The notes beneath the pieces were generated by a model that was given only the letters and a program-made list of their open reading frames with translations, was not told the origin of the DNA and made no database searches. The position numbers and the translations under genes were made by a program. From positions 2,046,001 through 2,110,000 of the forward strand of contig CAWCWN010000003.1 in NCBI GenBank assembly GCA_963799245.1: 64,000 bases of DNA. The letters run 5' to 3'. This DNA is from CAWCWN01 sp963799245 (GTDB lineage Bacteria; Chloroflexota; Ktedonobacteria; Ktedonobacterales; Ktedonobacteraceae). Position 1 is the stretch's first letter. Each line of letters begins with the position of its first letter. Of this stretch, positions 16,911 to 25,680 are shown in pieces.

Positions 16911-18222
16911 GTGACTGTTCAAAGATTGGTAGAAGAGGGAAGAGAAGGGAAAAGAAGTAGCCATCCCTTGCGAGCAGTGGAGCTATTCGATCAGGCTTGC
17001 CAGGTTGGCTCCGCCCGTGGTAAGGAAGTTGCCACACCAAGCCAGCAGACGACTGACACGCAGAGCGTTAGCAGGAACTTTATAGCCACGCATCGTACGA
17101 TAGCGTTCTTTGATCCACCACCCAATCGCCCGTTCGCAGGCATTATTGGTGCCATCGAAGTGCTCCTGGTCCTCATGACTCTCATTCCATGTGCGATAGC
17201 GCGTGAGGCGGTTCCAGAGGTTCCACCGGTCCAGAAACAAGAGACGTAAGCGATAGGCCAGTGACGCTCGTCCTCCTTTAGATGGAGGGGCGGATTGCAA
17301 ATAGCGCCGGTGCATCTGTTCCAGCTCGGTGACCTCTTTGGGCTGGCGGCTCACGATGAGTTGGCCGAGCCGCAAGAGATCGGCCTCTGCTTGGGCAGGG
17401 GTGACTCCGCAGGCCAAGAGGGAGCCATCCGCATCTTGGGCGACCTGCGGACGCCACTCCTCAATGAGCTCCTCGGTATTGCGCTTGACATGGCTTTTAC
17501 AGACTTGGTGCACCAGTCCCAGCTCATCGGCCACCGTTTTGAAGCCATCGGCATCATCGCTGACCAGGACCTGTGCTCCCACACTCGTGGCAATGGGCTC
17601 CATCCACTCTTTGAGGGCCTTGGTATCTTCCGCCTTCAGCTCATCGATGGTCAAGACCAGCCCAGCAATCGCATCGACTGAGAGTCCCAGGTGCAACCAC
17701 TGGCCTGCACACTTCACGCTGGTCAGATCTCCTCCCACCGCTTTGGTTTTCACAGCGCCAAAGACCTGCTCCCGTTTCATTCCCGGAATGCGTCGGGCGG
17801 CGGCTTGCACCGTGTTGTAGACTTCCGTTTTCGAGAGTGGCACTCCTAGACTTTCCAACGCTAACGAGACGGCTCCATAGCTGAGTCCCAACAGGTACAA
17901 CATCACCGCCAGCCCCTTGACCCGATCTGAGGTGTGTGCCTGACTCACCCCCTTTGGATACACCCGAAACGTCCGCCCACATTTGAGACAGCGGTACCGA
18001 TACGCTTCAACTTGCTGATGTCTTGTGTCTCTGAGCGCTTTCTTCACTGGCTGATGGAGGTGTAATCGCTTACTTCCACACCCTGCATATCCACATTCTG
18101 ATGGTTCGGAGATCTCTTTGGGGTTCACTTTTGACAACAGCAAGTGCAAACGCATGGCTTTTTTCCCTCCCTTTTTTCTTCCCCTTAGTTTACCCCAGTT
18201 TTACCACTTTGTGAACAGTCAC
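16911..18222 (-). mobile_element. Intact insertion sequence (1312 bp) with 8-bp target duplication
   Basis: The element runs from GTGACTGTTC at 16911 to GAACAGTCAC at 18222, inverted ends with about 11 matching bases. It is flanked by the direct repeat GAATAGGC at 16903-16910 and 18223-18230. The transposase gene is complete. Clean ends, exact duplication and intact gene mean a recent, possibly active insertion. It landed in the gap between the quinone reductase and the MBL hydrolase genes. Family is not certain; 8-bp duplications occur in ISL3, IS66, IS256 and others. Confidence 0.92.
16983..18155 (-). CDS. Transposase with N-terminal zinc ribbon, DDE type
   Basis: A 390-aa protein. The N-terminus has a zinc ribbon (CGYAGCG and YRCLKCGRTFRVYP), as in ISL3/IS1-like transposases, for DNA end recognition. 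The catalytic core shows GLSVDAIAGLVL, LVSDDADGF with the second Asp, CKSHVKR, and the Glu in TNNACERAIGWWIKERYR near residue 350. No frame damage. Family placement within ISfinder is left open. Confidence 0.85.
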   Translation of the reverse strand: MRLHLLLSKVNPKEISEPSECGYAGCGSKRLHLHQPVKKALRDTRHQQVEAYRYRCLKCGRTFRVYPKGVSQAHTSDRVKGLAVMLYLLGLSYGAVSLALESLGVPLSKTEVYNTVQAAARRIPGMKREQVFGAVKTKAVGGDLTSVKCAGQWLHLGLSVDAIAGLVLTIDELKAEDTKALKEWMEPIATSVGAQVLVSDDADGFKTVADELGLVHQVCKSHVKRNTEELIEEWRPQVAQDADGSLLACGVTPAQAEADLLRLGQLIVSRQPKEVTELEQMHRRYLQSAPPSKGGRASLAYRLRLLFLDRWNLWNRLTRYRTWNESHEDQEHFDGTNNACERAIGWWIKERYRTMRGYKVPANALRVSRLLAWCGNFLTTGGANLASLIE

Positions 18223-18237
18223 GAATAGGCTATTCCC

Positions 18238-18266
18238 TTGCCGCACTCCTATCCATATGGTACAAT
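18238..18266 (+). promoter_or_regulatory. Promoter of the MBL-fold gene
   Basis: TTGCCG (18238-18243) and TACAAT (18261-18266) are spaced 17 bp, 61 bp before the start at 18327. It begins 8 bp after the IS target duplication, so the insertion just missed the -35 box. Confidence 0.45.
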
Positions 18267-18326
18267 ATAATTCGGGCGAGGACATTGGTCCCCGCCCGAA
18301 CTTATGAGAAATGCGAATTTGAAATA

Positions 18327-18974
18327 ATGGAAATTTCATGGCTTGGCCACTCCTGTTTTCAGTTGCGTGGCAAGAACGTTACTCTAATAGCCGACCCGTT
18401 TGCACCTCAGGCGGACTCCTCGCTGGGCAAGGTCAGCGCCTCCATCGTCACCGTCAGCCATAACCATCCGGGGCATAGTTATGTGGAGGAGGTAGGCGGC
18501 AATCCACGCGTTGTGCGTGGCCCGGGCGAGTATGAAATAAGGGGGGTATTGATTACCGGCGTGGCCTCTTATCACGATAACAAACGTGGTCAGGAGCTGG
18601 GGCGCAACACCATTTATGTTATTCATATGGACGATATCGTCGTATGCCACCTGGGAGACCTTGGTCACACCTTGCAGGAAGAGCAATTAGAAGAGGTCGC
18701 CGACGCCGATGTCCTGCTGCTGCCCATCGGAGGACATCATACGCTTAACGCAACAATGGCGGCTGAGGTTATCAGCCAGGTTGAACCACATTTCGTCATT
18801 CCCATGCATTATCGCAGCCCGGCGCTGGAAGGTAAGCGCGACGCACTCGATCCATTGGATAAATTCTGTCGCGAAATGGGGGCTGAGACGATCGATGCCC
18901 AGCCTAAACTCGTCGTCACTCGTACGAATATGCCTGTGGAGACGCAGGTTGTGATTTTATCGCAGCGAGGCTAG
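18327..18974 (+). CDS. MBL-fold metal-dependent hydrolase (UPF0173-like)
   Basis: A 215-aa protein starting at MEISWLGHSCFQL, the typical opening of UPF0173/UlaG-like beta-lactamase-fold hydrolases. The usual HxHxDH loop is reduced: VSHNHPGHSYVEE keeps three His but has Pro-Gly where Asp is expected. DLGHTL and PMHYRSP provide later ligands. Substrate unknown. The ATG at 18327 is preferred because it begins the conserved domain; upstream codons add no family sequence. Followed by pyrG on the same strand after 154 bp. Confidence 0.8.
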   Translation: MEISWLGHSCFQLRGKNVTLIADPFAPQADSSLGKVSASIVTVSHNHPGHSYVEEVGGNPRVVRGPGEYEIRGVLITGVASYHDNKRGQELGRNTIYVIHMDDIVVCHLGDLGHTLQEEQLEEVADADVLLLPIGGHHTLNATMAAEVISQVEPHFVIPMHYRSPALEGKRDALDPLDKFCREMGAETIDAQPKLVVTRTNMPVETQVVILSQRG

Positions 18975-19128
18975 CACATCCAGGAACAAAAGAGCGGTCG
19001 TTTGTTTTTATATCTGTTTTCGTAACTGCTGGTTGGTCTTATAAACTTTATGACCCGGTAGCATAAAGGTTCTTTGCCGGCGGGCTGGATTCTTGCTTGT
19101 AGTAACCTGGATAAAGGGGGTCATGGAT

Positions 19129-20829
19129 ATGTCAAAATATATTTTTGTTACTGGTGGTGTCGTTTCATCTGTGGGCAAGGGCATCAGTGTTGCCTCGCTT
19201 GGGCGCGTCCTGAAAAACCGCGGGATCTCAGTCTCGCTTATGAAGCTGGACCCCTACATTAATGTTGACCCTGGCACAATGTCACCCTATCAACATGGCG
19301 AAGTCTTTGTTACCGATGATGGTGCTGAGACCGACCTCGACCTGGGCCACTACGAGCGTTTTATCGATGAGCCCTCCTATCAGATCAACAACGTCACGAC
19401 CGGGCAGGTATATGCCGCGGTCATCGGCAAAGAGCGGCGTGGCGAATACCTTGGCGGAACTATCCAGGTTATTCCCCATATCACCAATGAGATTAAAGAG
19501 CGCATGCAGACGGTGGCCCGTCGCTCGGATGCGGACGTGGTGATCGTGGAGGTGGGAGGAACCGTTGGGGATATCGAGGGCGAACCATTTTTAGAGGCCA
19601 TTCGCCAGATGCGCAAGGACGTTGGTCGCGACAACGTCCTCTACCTGCATGTCACGCTCCTGCCCTATATCGGCGCCACGCGCGAACTCAAAACGAAACC
19701 AACCCAGCACAGCGTCAAAGAATTGCTGCGCGTCGGTATTCAGCCAGATGTTATTCTCTGCCGCTCTGATTATCTCATGAGCGATGACCTGCGCGAGAAA
19801 ATCGCCCTCTTCTGCAATATCGAGGCCCAGGCCGTGGTTCCCATGTTGACCGCCGATACCATCTATGAAGTGCCTTTGATTCTGGAAGAGGTGGGCCTGG
19901 GCGAGTACATAGTGCGGCGGCTGGGCTTGCCATGGCATGAGCCACACATGCAGGAATGGCGCGAACTGGTAGCGACGATTAAGCGCCCGCGGCCCGAACT
20001 CACCATTGGCCTGGTCGGCAAGTATGTGGAGCTGCACGATGCCTATCTCTCGGTGACGGAGGCGTTACGCCACGCCGGCTGGTCTCACGATGTCGATGTC
20101 AACATCAAGTGGATTAACTCCGAAACGCTCGATGCCATGGGTGATGCCTCCATCGAGGTGTTAGAGGCCCTTGACGGCATTGTCGTGCCGGGGGGCTTTG
20201 GCCATCGCGGCATTGAAGGCAAAATCAAAGCCGCCAACTTCGCCCGGCGGAGCAAAAAGCCCTACCTGGGCCTCTGCCTGGGGATGCAGGTGGCCACGAT
20301 CGAGTTGGCACGCAACGTGCTCGGCTTAGCAGATGCCAACAGCACCGAATTTGATCCGCAATCGCCTCAGCCGGTCATTGACCTGATGAATACGCAGCGA
20401 AACGTTGCCGATAAGGGTGGTACCATGCGCCTGGGAAACTGGGTCTGCTGCCTAACTCCCGGGAGCAAAGCCTACCAGGCCTACGGCGAGGCCATTGTGT
20501 TTGAACGTCATCGCCATCGCTATGAGTTCAATAATGAGTATCGCAGGCGCATGGAGGCGCATGGAGTCATTATTAGCGGCCGTTCTGCCGATAATAGCCT
20601 GGTTGAGATTATAGAACTGGCCGACCATCCCTGGTTTGTGGCTTCACAATTTCATCCCGAGTTTAAGAGCCGTCCCAATCGACCTCATCCACTTTTCCGC
20701 GATTTTATTGGAGCGAGCACTCGCCTCGCCAGAGAAAAGCGCCAGGAGTTTGATGGCGCGTTAGCAAGAGAAGCTGCTGTGGGCGCGAATGCCGCTTCCA
20801 CCGCCCAGGAATCTCGCATAGAGTCATGA
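19129..20829 (+). CDS. pyrG: CTP synthase
   Basis: A 566-aa enzyme converting UTP, ATP and glutamine to CTP. The synthetase domain begins KYIFVTGGVVSSVGKG (P-loop), followed by the substrate region of the family (GTVGDIEGEPFLEA). The C-terminal class I glutamine amidotransferase domain has the Cys nucleophile in LGLCLGMQ and the His/Glu pair in FHPEFKSRP. ATG 19129 is 8 bases after AAAGGGGG; an ATG at 19123 is too close. An Ala-rich tail of about 25 residues is extra. The next gene starts 3 bp after the stop. Confidence 0.97.
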   Translation: MSKYIFVTGGVVSSVGKGISVASLGRVLKNRGISVSLMKLDPYINVDPGTMSPYQHGEVFVTDDGAETDLDLGHYERFIDEPSYQINNVTTGQVYAAVIGKERRGEYLGGTIQVIPHITNEIKERMQTVARRSDADVVIVEVGGTVGDIEGEPFLEAIRQMRKDVGRDNVLYLHVTLLPYIGATRELKTKPTQHSVKELLRVGIQPDVILCRSDYLMSDDLREKIALFCNIEAQAVVPMLTADTIYEVPLILEEVGLGEYIVRRLGLPWHEPHMQEWRELVATIKRPRPELTIGLVGKYVELHDAYLSVTEALRHAGWSHDVDVNIKWINSETLDAMGDASIEVLEALDGIVVPGGFGHRGIEGKIKAANFARRSKKPYLGLCLGMQVATIELARNVLGLADANSTEFDPQSPQPVIDLMNTQRNVADKGGTMRLGNWVCCLTPGSKAYQAYGEAIVFERHRHRYEFNNEYRRRMEAHGVIISGRSADNSLVEIIELADHPWFVASQFHPEFKSRPNRPHPLFRDFIGASTRLAREKRQEFDGALAREAAVGANAASTAQESRIES

Positions 20830-20832
20830 ACG

Positions 20833-22113
20833 ATGTTGTATCTAAGTCAGCTGTTAGGTGCGCCTGTGGAAGACCCGCAGGGAACACGCATAGGCAAAAT
20901 AATTGACATAACTGCAGAAGCGGAGCGCCGCTCGGATCCGGCCTACATAGATGCTCTCCTGGTGGAGGGGCCAGAGGATCAGACCTGGCGTGTGCCGCGC
21001 CAGCTTGTCAGGTGGCAGGCTGATGCCGCGCATGTACAGGTGCCTGCCGCACAGTTATCCTTGCTGGCGGCCGTTGCGCCCGACGACGAGATAAGCCTGG
21101 TGCACGATGTCCTCGATAAACAGGTCATAGACATTGTGCACAAAAAAGCCGTGCGTGTGAATGATATCTGCCTCGCTAGCGACTGGCGGCTTGTGGGAAT
21201 TGATAATAGCGCCCTGGGGCTGCTGCGCCGCCTTACCCCTAACTGGCTGCCCGGCGCAAAAAATATGCCCGCCTCCTCCAACATCATCCCGTGGCAGGAT
21301 ATCGAACTCATCTCCTCACAGCAGGAAGAGCGCGCAAGCGAGGAGACGCTCCAGCCCGCCGCGCACCCTACGAGTGGCCAGCTGGCCGAGCTGAGACCCG
21401 CGGATATCGCTGAAATCATTCACCAGTTGACTCCCAGCCAAGGGGCGCGCCTCATCGAACGCCTGGATAACGAGACTGCTGCCGATACCATGGAGGAGGT
21501 CGATACGGAACGGCAGCGGCATATCCTGGCAAATATCCAACCGGAGCGCGCGGCTGATATCCTGGAAGCCATGGGCCCGGATGAAGCCGCAGATCTGCTG
21601 GCTCAGTTGCCGGATGAAAGTGCCCAGGAGCTGCTCAAGTTGATGACTCCCAAGGAGTCGGAGGATGTCCAGGAACTGCTGGAGTATGAGGCGAATTCCG
21701 CCGGCGGCCTGATGACGACCGATTATGTCGTCCTCGCGCAGGAAAAAAGCGTTGCCCAGGCCCTGGAAGCGGTGCGTGAGCAGGTGCGCGAGCAGGATAT
21801 ACGTGCTGCTTATATATATTGTGTGGCGGATGAACGCGCAGACGAGTGTGCTCTGCTTGGTGTTGTTTCCATCTGGGAGCTGCTTGTAGCTCCTCCTGAC
21901 CGGGTCTTACGGGATATAATTGAAACAGACGTGATCAGTGTGCATCCCGACAGCGACCCACTCGGCGTCGCACAGATTATGGCCAAGTATAACCTGCTCG
22001 CCGTACCCGTCGTCAATCAAGAGGGTATCCTCGAAGGTATAGTCACGGTGGATGATGTTCTGGATATCTTGTTACCTGCTGATAGACGGCGCAAGCCTAC
22101 AAGAATGTACTGA
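20833..22113 (+). CDS. PRC-barrel / MgtE N-domain / CBS-pair protein without membrane channel
   Basis: A 426-aa soluble protein. Residues 1-75 and about 90-165 resemble PRC-barrel strands (GTRIGKIIDI, DICLASDWRLVGID). Residues 190-290 match the MgtE intracellular N domain (LRPADIAEIIHQL, QPERAADILEAMGPDEAADLL, EYEANSAGGLMTTD). Residues 295-420 form a CBS pair ending TVDDVLDILLP. The five-helix channel of the MgtE magnesium transporter is absent. Such channel-less proteins may sense Mg2+ or adenine nucleotides and act on a separate partner; this is inference. It is coupled to pyrG by a 3-bp gap. Confidence 0.85.
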   Translation: MLYLSQLLGAPVEDPQGTRIGKIIDITAEAERRSDPAYIDALLVEGPEDQTWRVPRQLVRWQADAAHVQVPAAQLSLLAAVAPDDEISLVHDVLDKQVIDIVHKKAVRVNDICLASDWRLVGIDNSALGLLRRLTPNWLPGAKNMPASSNIIPWQDIELISSQQEERASEETLQPAAHPTSGQLAELRPADIAEIIHQLTPSQGARLIERLDNETAADTMEEVDTERQRHILANIQPERAADILEAMGPDEAADLLAQLPDESAQELLKLMTPKESEDVQELLEYEANSAGGLMTTDYVVLAQEKSVAQALEAVREQVREQDIRAAYIYCVADERADECALLGVVSIWELLVAPPDRVLRDIIETDVISVHPDSDPLGVAQIMAKYNLLAVPVVNQEGILEGIVTVDDVLDILLPADRRRKPTRMY

Positions 22114-22147
22114 CCCGGACATCTCCAGGCGCGCCGCCCGTGGTTAC

Positions 22148-22882
22148 TTACTCGACGGCCAGGTGGACGCGAACAGCATCGAGCGCTTCCAACCCATGTA
22201 AGATATCCTGGCAGACCTCAATCATCACCTGTGGCAGCCAATCCTCGGGCCGGGGGTTGTCCGCGATAACCTCATCTGCGTCAGGTTCATCACTGCTCTC
22301 GCGCCGTCGTCGCATCGTTCGTTCTCCGCGCGGACGCTGCTCGTCGTGCAGGCTCCGCATGCCATCCGGATGCCAGACCGGCAGTTCAACACGCTGCTGC
22401 AGGGTTAATGCCTCGGGCAGCAGACGATTATCCTGCAGTGCCATGGAGACAGCGGGGCGTGTCTCTATGGCGCGGCTGCTATGTTCGCTCGCTCGCAATT
22501 TGAGCGCCTGTGCCAGCGAGAGGAGGGTCGCTTCTGCGAGCGTCGCTCCCGTGCCGTTCAGGGCCAGGTTGTAGGCGAGATCAATCACTAGGGGCGGAAT
22601 ATCGCGCGTGTGCAGGTGCGGGCATTCGTCCTCAGGCTCATGAAAGAAATCACAGACGCCCACTGGCCCTTCAAGCGAGAGCGCCGTATCTAACGTGCCC
22701 CAGGTGAGCGAGACCGTGCAGGTACTGTGATGTTCCGCCTCCTCACAGATGCTTGCGTGACACGTACAGGCAAATTCGCGTTCAAGCGTGCGCGAGTTTA
22801 TCCAGTACTCGGGGTGTGTTGTGAGTTCAACGTGAGCGGCTGCCTGTAAAAAACACGCGGTTATATCTTCGTAGGTCAACAT
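22148..22882 (-). CDS. Hypothetical protein with Cys/His-rich N-terminus
   Basis: A 244-aa protein, start ATG 22882 with GAGGAG about 9 bases upstream. The N-terminal half holds clustered Cys and His: FACTCHASICEEAEHHSTC around residue 40-55 and CDFFHEPEDECPHLH around 77-91, a likely metal site. A helical segment IDLAYNLALNG and an Arg-rich acidic linker (GERTMRRRRESSDEPDADE) follow. Family not recognised. It is convergent with the MgtE-N/CBS gene, whose stop is 34 bp away. Confidence 0.65.
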   Translation of the reverse strand: MLTYEDITACFLQAAAHVELTTHPEYWINSRTLEREFACTCHASICEEAEHHSTCTVSLTWGTLDTALSLEGPVGVCDFFHEPEDECPHLHTRDIPPLVIDLAYNLALNGTGATLAEATLLSLAQALKLRASEHSSRAIETRPAVSMALQDNRLLPEALTLQQRVELPVWHPDGMRSLHDEQRPRGERTMRRRRESSDEPDADEVIADNPRPEDWLPQVMIEVCQDILHGLEALDAVRVHLAVE

Positions 22883-23054
22883 TGTGTATACTCCTCGCCG
22901 CCCATCCCGTACAACAGAAGTAGCTGTGGATGGATATTCAACAACGGCGTGCCATTATATTACTCATCCGCTTGCGACGTGTCAATGGAGCAGCTCGCCA
23001 TATGGCCCCGAGCAGGGAGTAGGGAATAGGAAATAAGCAGCGCTACGTCGAAAA

Positions 23055-23091
23055 AGGGCACCAGGCACTGCTCAGCAGTGCCTGGTGCCCT
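23055..23091 (-). terminator. Rho-independent terminator of greA
   Basis: An 18-bp perfect stem (23055-23072 with 23074-23091) and, on the minus strand, a following run of T (complement of the A-run at 23051-23055). It lies 15 bp after the greA stop. Confidence 0.85.
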
Positions 23092-23105
23092 CTACGCCCG
23101 CAGGC

Positions 23106-23627
23106 TTAAAACATGGGTTTAATCGCAAGAATGGCATAGTTGGTTACACCGCCGGGTGTAGACACACTTACTTCATCGCCTTCCTGGTGTCCTAGAAGCG
23201 CTTTGCCAACTGGCGACTGGTCCGAGATCAGGCCCGCTTTCGGGTCCGCTTCAAATGTTTCGACCAGCTTAAAGTTGCGCGTTGCGCCATTTTCGGTCTC
23301 CACCTCTACCTGCATCCCGATACGAACAACTTTTGCTCCCATTTCGTCGCCGTGCATATCAGGTGTCATAACTACGGCCACCGCGAGCAGTCGCTCTAGT
23401 TCGAGAATCTCACCTTCAACCAGTGACTGCTGATGCTTTGCCTCCTCATATGCGCTGCTCTCGCTAATATCACCTGCTTCTTTAGCGTCGTGGATATAGT
23501 CAGCGACTTCTTTGCGTTTCACCGTGCGCAGGTATTCCAAGCGTTCCTGCTTCTTGGCGAGACCATCGGGTGTTAAGTGATAGATTTTGCGCTCAGATTT
23601 AGCGTCACTCTGTCCACCAATACTCAT
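23106..23627 (-). CDS. greA: Transcription elongation factor GreA
   Basis: A 173-aa cleavage factor that rescues backtracked RNA polymerase. The N-terminal coiled coil has the catalytic acidic tip in DAKEAGDISESSAYEEAK, with D and E of the loop conserved. The C-terminal FKBP-like domain ends with SPVGKALLGHQEGDEV. ATG 23627 (MSIGGQSDAK) has GGAGG 10 bases upstream; an upstream Met at 23657 precedes that site and is rejected. The N-terminal extension of about 12 residues is longer than in E. coli. It has its own terminator and probably its own promoter. Confidence 0.95.
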   Translation of the reverse strand: MSIGGQSDAKSERKIYHLTPDGLAKKQERLEYLRTVKRKEVADYIHDAKEAGDISESSAYEEAKHQQSLVEGEILELERLLAVAVVMTPDMHGDEMGAKVVRIGMQVEVETENGATRNFKLVETFEADPKAGLISDQSPVGKALLGHQEGDEVSVSTPGGVTNYAILAIKPMF

Positions 23628-24118
23628 TAAACAAATTCCTCCCTGGAGTTGAGGCACTCGACCTGTTTCTGGCCTCTTTCAGTTAATCCGTTCCTTCCTG
23701 TCGCTGTCCCGCTTTCTTTACCCTTCCCTGGCCTGCATTCTTGCGCCGGCACCTGGCTGGATATCCGCCCCTTATTTACCTGCCTCGGGGGTGTTCGTCT
23801 CAGCAGAGCTGCCAGGAGCGGCTGTAAAGCAGTAAACTCTACCCGCTGCTCACCTGAATTGAGCAACTCAGTACTTCTACTTAGGGAAGGCGAACAGATT
23901 AATCGGCAGCATTGACAACCGTTTGCAGAATATAGAACTAGCTGCTGCCTGGTTTTATATCGATTGAGGCAACAATAGCTGCATATCGGGCGATAACGAT
24001 ATGCACTTACCAATACATATGAGTGAGATTATACGGTGGAAAGCCGCGAACGTCAAGTGCCAGTACCTACAAATTTTTGTTATCTTTCAGGGAACGCCTT
24101 CTTTAAAAATAGTTCTTT
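23628..24118. other. Upstream region of greA, no gene seen
   Basis: 491 bp between greA and the hydrolase-like gene, both on the minus strand. Open frames here (for example 23649-23915) lack ribosome sites and motifs. The greA promoter must be inside; no convincing box pair was found. Confidence 0.4.
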
Positions 24119-25342
24119 TTATAGCTGCCCAATCCGGAATTGCCCGCTGCCGCAGATCGAACACGTCCCTCTAATCGCTGGCCTGCCGTTCTTCGTGGTA
24201 ACCTCTTGTGGATTGAGCATCGGCGTTTTCTGCTTGCACTTGATACAGTAAACGAGCAGTTCCTCGTTCTGTCCGCCCGCCTTCCCTGGAGCCGTCTCTG
24301 CGGCTTCAGGTTCGCGAAGAGCAGGTGGCGCAGATGCGCTTTGCGCTTCGGCGTTGAAGATGGGTGAGGAGGCAAGTCCGGCGCTCCATGCGTGTATATT
24401 TGCGACGATCTGGCTGGGGCGCTCCTCTGCAATAGCTAAACCCGCGTCCTGAATGAGGACAATCTCGGCCTGTGCTGGTAAATGTTGCTCAGCGGGAAGA
24501 GCCCGGATATTGTTGCGCGCATTACTTAAGGCCCTGGCGCCCCAGATCACCAGTGCCGGCTGCTGCAGGGAAGCAAACTGCTGTGAGGCGTCAGTACTAA
24601 GCCTCCCCAAAAGTCGCGCCAGGGGAGCATGTTCGGCGCCAAATTGATGGGCGGTGGCGTAGCGATGCTCCACATCAGCGTGCAGTTCCTGCTGGGAGGT
24701 GAGCTGCTGTTTCATTCTCAGGCGGAGCATGCTGCGAGTTGTGAGCAGAGGATAGATGAGCAGGCGACCAAGTGGTCTCTGCACAAATGCCGTCCAGGCG
24801 TTGTGAGATCCCTGAGCTATAGAGAGCTCTAAGGGCGAAATAAGGACGAGCCGTGCGCATAGAGCCGGATAGCGCTGCGCCACATGTAGCGCGTAGTTGC
24901 AGCTGAGCTCACTTGCCACCAATGTTACGGGTTGAGCGATAACCTCGCTGAGAAAATCATGGCATAGCTCAATGTAGGTTTCGCCTGTATAAGCGATAGC
25001 TGGATGATCGGAGAGGCCGAACCCCAATAGATCGGGAGCATAGACACGATACTCCTGGGCTAGTGCAGCGATCAATTTGCGCATCTCATACGCGGAGTTG
25101 GCAAGTGCGGGTGCATGTAATAAGAGCAGCGCAGGAGCATCTTTAGCGCCAAAGACTTTATAGAAGATGTGCCCATGTCGCCAGCGATAGAGGTGGGCCT
25201 CACCTGGAAGTATACTTTCAAGAGGCTGTGGCGTGTCTAATATATATCTTAGAGCGATTACGGCTGCGCAGATCCAGGCCAGACATGCGGAGAGGCCGAG
25301 CAATTCGAAGAGCACTAACAGACGATGTACGATTTTACGCAT
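24119..25342 (-). CDS. Membrane-anchored alpha/beta-hydrolase-fold protein with lost catalytic triad and C-terminal zinc ribbon (DUF5679-like)
   Basis: A 407-aa protein, ATG 25342 after GAGGAGGG. Residues 5-33 form one membrane segment. Residues 50-330 follow the alpha/beta-hydrolase order (LLLLHAPALA oxyanion strand, YAPDLLGFGLSDHP). The nucleophile elbow reads LVASELSC instead of GxSxG, putting Glu145 where Ser should be. The acid site WGARALSN lacks Asp, and the His position reads GLAIAEERP without His. A linker rich in Ala/Glu leads to a four-Cys ribbon, CIKCKQKTPM...CSICG. The hydrolase is therefore probably non-catalytic and may bind a ligand. The ribbon matches small DUF5679 proteins as I remember them. 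Confidence 0.72.
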   Translation of the reverse strand: MRKIVHRLLVLFELLGLSACLAWICAAVIALRYILDTPQPLESILPGEAHLYRWRHGHIFYKVFGAKDAPALLLLHAPALANSAYEMRKLIAALAQEYRVYAPDLLGFGLSDHPAIAYTGETYIELCHDFLSEVIAQPVTLVASELSCNYALHVAQRYPALCARLVLISPLELSIAQGSHNAWTAFVQRPLGRLLIYPLLTTRSMLRLRMKQQLTSQQELHADVEHRYATAHQFGAEHAPLARLLGRLSTDASQQFASLQQPALVIWGARALSNARNNIRALPAEQHLPAQAEIVLIQDAGLAIAEERPSQIVANIHAWSAGLASSPIFNAEAQSASAPPALREPEAAETAPGKAGGQNEELLVYCIKCKQKTPMLNPQEVTTKNGRPAIRGTCSICGSGQFRIGQL

Positions 25343-25680
25343 ATTTACCCTCCTCGTCTTATGTAGTATAGCATGGTTACCGGTGTAGACGCCATACGTT
25401 ATGGAAACTACAGTATCACTAAATTTAACCTTATTGCAGATATCATCATAGGTATATGATCGCATTAGGAGCAACATGCGAATTATTCATCAACTGGACG
25501 AAATGACCGAAACAGCTGCCGTGGTTGTGATATTCAATCTCCAGGCAACGTAATGAATCTGCCTCCTCCTCTTGTGGGTAGGCTGAAATCTCACTATAAT
25601 AGTGGGGAAAGCGGTTGCTTTGGAGAGCGAAACTGGTAAGTGTATGTGACGACCGCTAGCTTGTCCCGAAGGAGGCATAT
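25343..25680. other. Divergent promoter region
   Basis: 338 bp between the hydrolase-like gene (minus) and plsY (plus). No gene is seen. A GAAGGAGG ribosome site for plsY lies at its right end (25668-25675). Confidence 0.4.

Noticed and set aside
24140..24367. 75-codon plus-strand frame
   Set aside because: Antisense to the zinc-ribbon end of the hydrolase-like gene; no independent evidence.
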